Source of the DNA: Bacillota bacterium
Lineage (GTDB): Bacteria > Bacillota > Clostridia > Lachnospirales > Lachnospiraceae
Direction: 5' to 3'
NCBI GenBank assembly: GCA_023458855.1
Contig: JAEWWQ010000118.1
Location: 1-5,710 of the forward strand
DNA length: 5,710 bases
The notes under the pieces are model-generated. The model did no database searches and was not told the origin of the DNA. It saw only the letters and a list, made by a program, of their open reading frames with translations. Of the stretch, positions 1 through 4,840 are shown piece by piece (the stretch's first letter is position 1; every line of letters starts with the position of its first letter). Both the position numbers and the translations under genes were made by a program.

Positions 1-30
1 ATTTATAATAGTTTTAAATGAATTTTTATC

Positions 31-59
31 TTTACTTTTATACTCGTGTGTGATATTCT
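31..59 (+). promoter_or_regulatory. Probable sigma-A promoter of the cold-shock gene
   Basis: A -35-like TTTACT (31-36) is followed after a 17-base spacer by an extended -10, TG-A-TATTCT (TG at 51-52, hexamer 54-59). This spacing predicts a transcription start near 65-67, about 48 bases upstream of the ATG. The extended -10 TG compensates for imperfect hexamers. A perfect TATAAT also lies at 4-9, but its -35 would fall outside the window; it could be a second, upstream promoter giving a leader of about 100 nt, as is common for cold-shock mRNAs. Which one is used cannot be decided from sequence alone. Confidence 0.5.
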
Positions 60-64
60 TAATT

Positions 65-82
65 TGTTGTAATCGTACAACA
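65..82 (+). promoter_or_regulatory. Inverted repeat / hairpin in the cold-shock gene leader
   Basis: TGTTGTA (65-71) and TACAACA (76-82) form a perfect 7-bp inverted repeat around a 4-base loop, ATCG. It lies at the predicted transcription start and 18 bases upstream of the Shine-Dalgarno sequence, so it could be a stabilising 5'-terminal stem-loop of the mRNA or a protein-binding operator. The function is inferred; only the symmetry is seen. Confidence 0.45.
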
Positions 83-113
83 TAATATCATATTTTTTTT
101 GGAGGAATCTACA

Positions 114-314
114 ATGAACAAAGGTACAGTAAAATGGTTTAACAACCAAAAAGGTTATGGCTTTATCTCAGACGAACAAGGAAACGACGTATTCGTACAT
201 TACTCAGGATTAAACATGGAAGGCTTCAAATCTTTAGAAGAAGGCGCTGCAGTTGAATTCGAAGTAATTAACGGAGAAAAAGGACCTCAGGCAGTTAATG
301 TTGTAAAATGCTAA
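114..314 (+). CDS. csp: Cold-shock protein, CspA/CspB family
   Basis: This encodes a 66-residue single-domain cold-shock protein, the usual length for bacterial Csp proteins. They form a five-stranded OB-fold beta barrel that binds single-stranded RNA and DNA, keep mRNA unstructured in the cytoplasm, and often help adaptation to cold or stationary phase. The N-terminal GTVKWFN (residues 4-10), the RNP1 motif KGYGFI (13-18) and the RNP2 motif VFVHY (26-30) are all present with their aromatic RNA-contacting residues. Most homologues read VFVHF, so the Tyr at 30 is a mild variant. The ATG at 114 is chosen because GGAGG (101-105) sits 8 bases upstream; an in-frame TTG at 99 lies before and overlaps the ribosome binding site and would add non-family residues. 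The gene looks monocistronic, with an intrinsic terminator about 120 bases after the stop. Family assignment is secure; whether it is cold-inducible or constitutive cannot be told. Confidence 0.96.
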   Translation: MNKGTVKWFNNQKGYGFISDEQGNDVFVHYSGLNMEGFKSLEEGAAVEFEVINGEKGPQAVNVVKC

Positions 315-433
315 TTTAGTTCTGACCATAACAAATTTAATCAGTTTATCGATGTGCCTTTTCTTATATAGTTTTTATATTTTGAAATAAGCAATATCAT
401 TATTAACGGATTAAAACGATTGTAATAATCGTC

Positions 434-467
434 AAAAAGACTAGTCTTTCGGCTAGTCTTTTTTGTT
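434..467 (+). terminator. Bidirectional intrinsic terminator between csp and hisA
   Basis: AAAAAGACTAG (434-444) pairs with CTAGTCTTTTT (453-463). The stem can extend inward by a G-U and a C-G pair to a 4-base loop (447-450), and it is followed by a T run (459-464). Read on the minus strand, the same hairpin has a GAAA tetraloop and ends in TTTTT, 23 bases after the hisA stop. It can therefore end both converging transcripts. A second, smaller inverted repeat, ACGATT/AATCGT (416-421 and 427-432), lies immediately to its left. Confidence 0.88.
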
Positions 468-486
468 ACTGCTCACGGATCGCATA

Positions 487-1263
487 CTATTGCTTTATTA
501 TCTTCAAGATCTCATCAAGATCCATATTTCCTCCGAATAAATCAAGTGCACTTCCAATCGTAACATGAATCCTATTTTTTCCCATTGCTTTTAACATCTC
601 CAGATCTTCATAGGAATGTACACCGCCCGCATAGGTAACCGGTATGCGATTCCATTTTCCCAGCAACGCCACAAGTTCTTTTTCTATTCCATTTGCTTTT
701 CCTTCTACATCCACCGCATGAATTAGAAATTCGTCGCAATAAGAGGCAAGTTCGTCCAATGTTCTCTCATTAACTGCAACTTCTGTAAATTTCTGCCAGC
801 GATCCGTTACAACATAATAAGTCTCTCCCTGCTTTCTACAGCTAAGATCCAGCACCAGCTTTTCTTTTCCTACTGCCGCCAATAATTTATTCAGATTGTC
901 ATATTGAATCTTCCCATCCTGAAACACATAGGAGGTCACAATTACATGAGAAGCACCCGCATCTATATATTCTGCTGCATTTTCCGCTGTCACGCCTCCT
1001 CCGATCTGCAGCCCTCCTGGATATGCCTGCAACGCTTTCATTGCCTGTTCTTTGTTTCTTGCATGATATTCGCTGGAAGCGGGATTAAGCAAAATAATAT
1101 GTCCTCCTTTTATATTTCTTTTTTTATAAAATTCAGCGTAATATACTGCTTCATACGCCGACACAAAATTTTCTGTCGCTTTATCACGCTCGTCCCTGAG
1201 ACTGCTGCCTACAATTTGTTTTACCTTTCCATTATGTATATCAATACAAGGTCTGAATTCCAT
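487..1263 (-). CDS. hisA: HisA, eukaryotic HIS6-type ProFAR isomerase
   Basis: The 258-residue protein is phosphoribosylformimino-5-aminoimidazole carboxamide ribotide isomerase, the cytoplasmic enzyme that opens the aminoaldose ring of ProFAR by an Amadori rearrangement to give PRFAR in histidine synthesis. It is a (beta/alpha)8 barrel of two half-barrels. Visible features are CIDIHNGKVKQIVG near the N-terminus with the catalytic Asp8, the phosphate-binding loop IGGGV (87-91), LVLDLSCRK with Asp139 opening the second half, FLIHAVDVEGKANGI (179-193), the second phosphate loop YAGGV (211-215), and TIGSALDLFGGN (235-246). DLSCRK, HAxDVEG and the IGSxLDxFGGN ending match yeast HIS6 as I recall it and differ from usual bacterial HisA (IDxDGT, IxGKAL). 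The start has AAGGGG 8 bases upstream. No other his gene is visible on either side, so this is a detached pathway gene. No clear promoter is seen; a TTGTTT...TATACC pair on the minus strand near 1330-1350 is only a weak candidate. Confidence 0.94.
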   Translation of the reverse strand: MEFRPCIDIHNGKVKQIVGSSLRDERDKATENFVSAYEAVYYAEFYKKRNIKGGHIILLNPASSEYHARNKEQAMKALQAYPGGLQIGGGVTAENAAEYIDAGASHVIVTSYVFQDGKIQYDNLNKLLAAVGKEKLVLDLSCRKQGETYYVVTDRWQKFTEVAVNERTLDELASYCDEFLIHAVDVEGKANGIEKELVALLGKWNRIPVTYAGGVHSYEDLEMLKAMGKNRIHVTIGSALDLFGGNMDLDEILKIIKQ

Positions 1264-1328
1264 GTTACTATCCCCTTCCGGTCACTATTCTTTTTGATTC
1301 ATAAAGTTTTTGTTTTTTCTTTTTTTGG

Positions 1329-1334
1329 TATAAA
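1329..1334 (+). promoter_or_regulatory. Possible -10 element for the lipoprotein gene
   Basis: TATAAA stands about 95 bases upstream of the lipoprotein ATG in the divergent spacer. The only -35-like sequence at suitable distance is TTTTTG (1307-1312, 16-base spacer), which is weak and lies in a T-rich tract. The spacer is so A/T-rich that chance matches are expected, so this is a low-confidence call. Confidence 0.25.
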
Positions 1335-1430
1335 AAAATAATTCCTGCAAACAATAGGAAAAAGAACATATGCTATCGTTCTTTTCCAATTTTCGATTCT
1401 AACTTTAAATTGTCAAAAGGAGTAAATATT

Positions 1431-1805
1431 ATGAAAAAAAGCAAACTTCTCATTCTATTAACTATCATGATTTTTTCTTTTACATGCTTAACCGCTTGTA
1501 ATAACGATGAAAAAAATAATGCAAATGATCTGGTAGAAAATACTAACGATAAGACAAACGGTACCAATAATACTGCTACCGATACTACCCCTGCTACCGA
1601 CACTACAGGCACTACGGATGTTCCGGGTGGCACAGACACCGGCACAGACAATACAGCAGGTGATGCCATAACAGAAACCGGTGACACAGTTGGCGATGCC
1701 ATTGATAATGCCGGGGAAGCAGTCGGAGACACCGTCAAAGATATCACCGATGGCACAGACACAGATGATACTGCTAACGATGATAGCGTAACGAATAACT
1801 CATAA
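1431..1805 (+). CDS. Small Thr/Asp-rich low-complexity lipoprotein, function unknown
   Basis: The product is a 124-residue predicted lipoprotein. It opens with a lysine-rich n-region (MKKSK) and a hydrophobic core (residues 6-18), then a perfect lipobox LTAC with the lipidated Cys at 23. Export by Sec and anchoring to the outer face of the membrane after signal peptidase II cleavage are inferred from this. The mature chain is about 100 residues of mostly Thr, Asp, Asn, Gly and Ala, strongly acidic, with no aromatic residue and no further cysteine, so it is probably disordered. Residues 84-105 hold two related 11-residue units, GDTVGDAIDNA and GEAVGDTVKDI, that could form a short amphipathic helix; Thr/Asp repeats flank them. 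The ATG at 1431 is chosen over an in-frame TTG at 1410 because AAAAGGAG (1415-1422) sits 8 bases upstream. The gene is monocistronic, divergent from hisA, and ends in its own terminator. I recognise no functional family. It may be a surface spacer or a cell-envelope stress lipoprotein, but nothing in the sequence decides this. Confidence 0.85.
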   Translation: MKKSKLLILLTIMIFSFTCLTACNNDEKNNANDLVENTNDKTNGTNNTATDTTPATDTTGTTDVPGGTDTGTDNTAGDAITETGDTVGDAIDNAGEAVGDTVKDITDGTDTDDTANDDSVTNNS

Positions 1806-1810
1806 TCTAT

Positions 1811-1849
1811 AAATGCCGCAGCGAACTACTTACTGTGGCATTTTCTATT
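1811..1849 (+). terminator. Intrinsic terminator of the lipoprotein gene
   Basis: AAATGCCGCAG (1811-1821) pairs with CTGTGGCATTT (1833-1843) over 11 bp including one G-U pair, with an 11-base loop, and is followed by a T-rich tail (TTTTCTATTTTT). It begins 5 bases after the lipoprotein stop. On the minus strand the hairpin lies just past the fbp stop, but there it lacks a good T run, so it would be a poorer terminator for fbp. Confidence 0.82.
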
Positions 1850-1860
1850 TTTATGATAGC

Positions 1861-1881
1861 TATACACTATACACTATACAC
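1861..1881. repeat. Three tandem copies of a 7-bp repeat (TATACAC)
   Basis: TATACAC occurs three times head to tail without a mismatch. On the minus strand it reads GTGTATA and supplies the last residues and the TAG stop of fbp. Because 7 is not a multiple of 3, the TAG formed at each copy junction falls in a different reading frame, giving stops at 1876-1874, 1869-1867 and 1862-1860. Confidence 0.9.
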
Positions 1882-3832
1882 TTTTTTCTATAATGATGCC
1901 TTCCCTGTATGCACGCAATAAATCCTCCAGCTGCCTGATTCCTTCCTTCAATTCCGCACCGATATCTGTATCGGCAACACTTTTACGAAATGTAGAAGTC
2001 TCCACGATCATATTATCTGAAAAAATATCTGATTCCTGACGAATTGCATCTTCCGTTGATTCAAATGGTTCGTGGGCAACCAGACGCATTCCATGCGAAT
2101 TGGATACTAATGTATAACCTGCGATTCCGGTCTTTCCCTGATATGCCTTGGAGAATCCTCCATCAATAATCAATAGTTTACCATGGCACTTCATCGGTGA
2201 TTCTCCTTTTTTCAATTCAACAGGTACATGCCCATTGATAATATGCGATTTTTCTGTTTCCAGTCCAAATTCAAGCAATATTTTATTCAGTATATTTTCA
2301 TTATCCATAAGTCTGTAATAAGCATTTTTCGTTTCCACATGGCTTTGCTTATCCTGAATAAAATATCTTTCAAATGTTGTCATCTTATCTTTCCCAAATA
2401 CCGGAGAATTCGGACTTGACCAGATGTACCACAAAATATCCTGCCCTTTTTCCTTTTCTCCGATATCCTGTATCGAATAATATCCTTTTCTCGCATAACT
2501 TTCCAAAACATCATACAATGCTTTCCCTGAATATTCCTTTCCGTAGATATTGACCTTTTTAAAATTGCCCTCATCGTCAATCGGAACACAGCCATGGTAT
2601 AACAGATTAGAATTATATACTTTATAAAGGCTGCCCTTTGCGAAAAGAAAACGCACATGTTCCTGCAATTTTTCGCAGCGGACAAATGCCTGGCGCAAAC
2701 GTTCCATTAACTGTGTCTCCTCCTGGGTCAATGCATATGGATTCGCCGGATCCACTGTTGGGAAATCAATATCATTCAGTTCATAGGTAACGCCATCTAT
2801 AACAATCGTCTTACTTTCATAATCAATCTTATCCAAAAGTAATCTGTTTTCCATCCGGAATTCAGGTCTCCTCATAATGACCTGGCCCTCCAGTTTGAAT
2901 TGTATCATTGCAATGGCTTTATGCATCTTCATATCAAGGCTTAAATCCTTGGTATTATAGTCAGTATTATATTTGATTGCAAATGAATCACAATTGGTAT
3001 CCGTATATTTTTCCATTGCGAATGTTGCCAGCGGAATCAGATTAATTCCGTATCCATCCTCCAGAATGTCAAGATTGGCATAACGGGCTGACATTCTTAA
3101 TACGGTAGCAATACAGGCAAGTTGTCCGCTTGCTGCGCCCATCCATACAATATCATGATTTCCCCATTGAATATCCACCGAATGATATTTTCTAAGTGTA
3201 TCCATAATAATGTGCGGTCCCGGTCCTCTGTCATAAATATCTCCCACTATGTGCAGATGATCGATCACCAATCGCTGTACCAGATTGCTTAAAGCTATAA
3301 TAAAATCCTGTGCCCGTCCAATTCGGATAATGGTATGAATAATTTCATTGTAATATGCTTCTTTCTCCTGCAATTCAGCTTTTTCCGTAATCAGCTCCTC
3401 AATGATATACGCAAAGTCTTTGGGCAGAGCTTTACGCACTTTAGAACGTGTATATTTTGATGATACTCTTTTGGTGATCTGAACCAGTCTGTGAAGCGTA
3501 ATCTTATACCAGTCCTCTATATTTTCTTCCTGCTCCATTACAATTTCCAATTTTTCCTGCGGATAATAGATTAATGTTGCAAGACTTTTCTTGTCCTTGG
3601 TACTAAGCGTATTTCCGAATTCTTCGTCAATCTTCCCTCTTACTGAGCCAGACCCGTTTTTTAAAACATGATTAAACTGTTCATATTCTCCATGGATATC
3701 TGTCAGAAAATGTTCTGTTCCCTTTGGCAGATTCAAAATAGCCTGCAGATTAATAATCTCTGTTGAGGCTGCCGCAATCGTTGGATACTGATTAGCCAGA
3801 CTTTTTAAATACTTGACTTCTAATTCTTTCAT
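1874..3832 (-). CDS. fbp: Fructose-1,6-bisphosphatase, class III
   Basis: This 652-residue cytoplasmic enzyme hydrolyses fructose 1,6-bisphosphate to fructose 6-phosphate and phosphate, the committing step of gluconeogenesis. Class III enzymes are typical of Firmicutes; the Bacillus subtilis member is of similar size. They carry a calcineurin-like two-metal phosphatase core, usually Mn2+-dependent. The core motifs are visible in order: FLTDIHGEYE with Asp45/His47, GDIYDRGPG (197-205), WGNHD (223-227), LYHGC (411-415), INGHVP (532-537) and IDGGFSKAYQ (556-565). The long insert between the GNHD and HG motifs, absent from ordinary small phosphatases, is class III-specific. The ATG at 3832 is preferred because GGGGG (3838-3842) sits 5 bases upstream as a Shine-Dalgarno; an in-frame ATG at 3844 has none and would add MGVI. 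The gene lies 36 bp downstream of dapB with no terminator between, so it is probably co-transcribed. Family knowledge suggests control by AMP and phosphoenolpyruvate, which this sequence cannot show. The reading frame is intact. Confidence 0.97.
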   Translation of the reverse strand: MKELEVKYLKSLANQYPTIAAASTEIINLQAILNLPKGTEHFLTDIHGEYEQFNHVLKNGSGSVRGKIDEEFGNTLSTKDKKSLATLIYYPQEKLEIVMEQEENIEDWYKITLHRLVQITKRVSSKYTRSKVRKALPKDFAYIIEELITEKAELQEKEAYYNEIIHTIIRIGRAQDFIIALSNLVQRLVIDHLHIVGDIYDRGPGPHIIMDTLRKYHSVDIQWGNHDIVWMGAASGQLACIATVLRMSARYANLDILEDGYGINLIPLATFAMEKYTDTNCDSFAIKYNTDYNTKDLSLDMKMHKAIAMIQFKLEGQVIMRRPEFRMENRLLLDKIDYESKTIVIDGVTYELNDIDFPTVDPANPYALTQEETQLMERLRQAFVRCEKLQEHVRFLFAKGSLYKVYNSNLLYHGCVPIDDEGNFKKVNIYGKEYSGKALYDVLESYARKGYYSIQDIGEKEKGQDILWYIWSSPNSPVFGKDKMTTFERYFIQDKQSHVETKNAYYRLMDNENILNKILLEFGLETEKSHIINGHVPVELKKGESPMKCHGKLLIIDGGFSKAYQGKTGIAGYTLVSNSHGMRLVAHEPFESTEDAIRQESDIFSDNMIVETSTFRKSVADTDIGAELKEGIRQLEDLLRAYREGIIIEKSV

Positions 3833-3868
3833 AATTACCCCCATCTACTATTTTCGCAAAAAACCAAT

Positions 3869-4630
3869 CTATTCTCCATCTATTACATGACTCATGTCAT
3901 ATAAGCCTGCCGGTTTACCTGCTAAAAATTTAGCTGCCTGAATAGCGCCTTTTCCCAATATGGCTTTCGAATAAGCTGTGTGTGAAAAAGTAATCACTTC
4001 ATCCTGTCCTGCAAATATAATATCATGCTCGCCTACAATCGTTCCTCCTCTGATGGCTGAAATACCGATTTCTTTCTGCGGACGTTTCATCCGATCCTGA
4101 CTTCTATCGTATTTATAAGCATATTCATGATTCAGCTCTTCATTTATGGAATCTGCCAATGCCAATGCCGTTCCGCTCGGTGCATCCAGTTTCTGATTAT
4201 GATGTTTCTCTACGATCTCAATATCAAAGCCTGCCGGTGCCAGTATTCGTGTCGCTTCCTTCAGTAATTTTAACAGCATGTTGATGCCTAAGGACATATT
4301 TGCTGATTTTAATATTGCAACCTTTCGGGAAATATCTTCTACTTTTTTTAATTGTTCCCCATCCAGACCTGTTGTACATAAAACGCAAGGTACTTGTTTT
4401 TCTTCACAGTATGCGAGAAGTTCATCTGTCGCCTTTGATGAAGCAAAGTCAATGATTACATCAGCTTCCACTGTACATTCCTGCAGTCTCCTGAATACGG
4501 GATATTGATTATCAATATGATCAGAGATATCTATTCCTGCAACAATCTCAATGTCAACATCATCTGCTATCAGACCTGTAATGGTCTGTCCCATTCTTCC
4601 ATTGCACCCATGCATAATCGCTCTTATCAT
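3869..4630 (-). CDS. dapB: 4-hydroxy-tetrahydrodipicolinate reductase
   Basis: The 253-residue DapB reduces the product of DapA, 4-hydroxy-tetrahydrodipicolinate, to tetrahydrodipicolinate with NAD(P)H in the diaminopimelate/lysine pathway. An N-terminal Rossmann fold begins with the dinucleotide loop GCNGRMG (8-14). An acidic residue after strand 2 (Asp34 in AGIDIS) sits where an acidic side chain often favours NADH, but that is only inference. DFAS (61-64), TTG (86-88) and ANMSLG (110-115) line the cofactor and hinge region. The substrate signature EKHHNQKLDAPSGTA (141-155) includes the His143-His144 pair and Lys147, the catalytic residues by family knowledge, and is followed by RGGTIVGEHDIIFAG (194-208). 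Length is normal for clostridial DapB. AGGAGG lies 8 bases upstream of the ATG. The gene follows dapA, but a terminator and a promoter stand between them; fbp follows closely and is probably on the same mRNA. Confidence 0.97.
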   Translation of the reverse strand: MIRAIMHGCNGRMGQTITGLIADDVDIEIVAGIDISDHIDNQYPVFRRLQECTVEADVIIDFASSKATDELLAYCEEKQVPCVLCTTGLDGEQLKKVEDISRKVAILKSANMSLGINMLLKLLKEATRILAPAGFDIEIVEKHHNQKLDAPSGTALALADSINEELNHEYAYKYDRSQDRMKRPQKEIGISAIRGGTIVGEHDIIFAGQDEVITFSHTAYSKAILGKGAIQAAKFLAGKPAGLYDMSHVIDGE

Positions 4631-4713
4631 TATTTTTTCCTCCTATTTGTCTTCACAGATAGCAGCATAGAAAGAATTCTCTTAGTATCTCGTGTCCTTC
4701 CTTCCTGTCCCTT

Positions 4714-4732
4714 ATTGCATTTAAAATGCAAT
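4714..4732. promoter_or_regulatory. Palindrome in the dapB leader
   Basis: ATTGCATTT (4714-4722) and AAATGCAAT (4724-4732) form a perfect 9-bp inverted repeat around one central base. It starts about 20 bases downstream of the dapB -10 and thus falls in the early transcribed leader. The near-absence of a loop fits a dimeric repressor operator better than an RNA hairpin, though a hairpin with a TTTAAAA-type loop is possible. No T run follows, so it is not a terminator. The regulator is unknown. Confidence 0.4.
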
Positions 4733-4752
4733 CTTCTGTAACGGCCTCAATT

Positions 4753-4781
4753 ATTATAGCACATCTTTTCATCGGATAAAA
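4753..4781 (-). promoter_or_regulatory. Promoter of dapB(-fbp)
   Basis: On the minus strand a perfect TATAAT (4758-4753) is preceded by TG and one base (TG-C-TATAAT), an extended -10. The 17-base spacer places the -35 at 4781-4776 (TTTTAT), a poor match, which an extended -10 can tolerate. The predicted start, near 4746, gives a leader of about 115 nt before the dapB ATG. The -35 region coincides with the T tail of the dapA terminator. Confidence 0.65.
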
Positions 4782-4808
4782 CAAAAAGGCAGTATATAAC
4801 TGCCTTTT
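4777..4808 (-). terminator. Intrinsic terminator of dapA
   Basis: Read on the minus strand, AAAAGGCAGT (4808-4799) pairs with ACTGCCTTTT (4793-4784) in a perfect 10-bp stem with a 5-base loop, followed by a T-rich tail (TTTTTGTTTT). It begins 32 bases after the dapA stop. It separates dapA from dapB transcription unless it is read through or regulated. Confidence 0.87.
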
Positions 4809-4840
4809 GTTCGATATATTATTATTTTTCTGAAACTGAT

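Noticed and set aside
99..113. Upstream in-frame TTG start for the cold-shock protein
   Set aside because: It overlaps the GGAGG ribosome binding site of the ATG at 114 and would add five residues not found in the family.
904..1341. Open frame of 145 codons on the plus strand across hisA
   Set aside because: It lies antisense to a well-conserved enzyme, its translation looks like no protein family, and it has no suitable ribosome binding site.
1373..1762. Open frame of 129 codons on the minus strand opposite the lipoprotein gene
   Set aside because: Its Val/Ser/Pro-rich translation is the mirror of the Thr/Asp-rich repeat on the plus strand; there is no ribosome binding site and no recognisable protein, and the plus frame has a signal peptide, lipobox and terminator.
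1861..1881. CRISPR or mobile-element end at the heptamer repeat
   Set aside because: The units are only 7 bp with no spacers, no flanking inverted repeats and no transposase or cas gene nearby.
2228..2685. Short open frames within fbp on both strands
   Set aside because: They overlap the conserved fbp coding sequence in other frames; fbp explains the region fully.
4278..4741. Plus-strand open frames opposite dapB and its leader
   Set aside because: They are antisense to dapB motifs and the dapB promoter, and their translations carry no recognisable features.
4631..4783. Lysine riboswitch upstream of dapB
   Set aside because: The leader is only about 115 nt, too short for the lysine aptamer, and shows no multi-helix junction or linked terminator.
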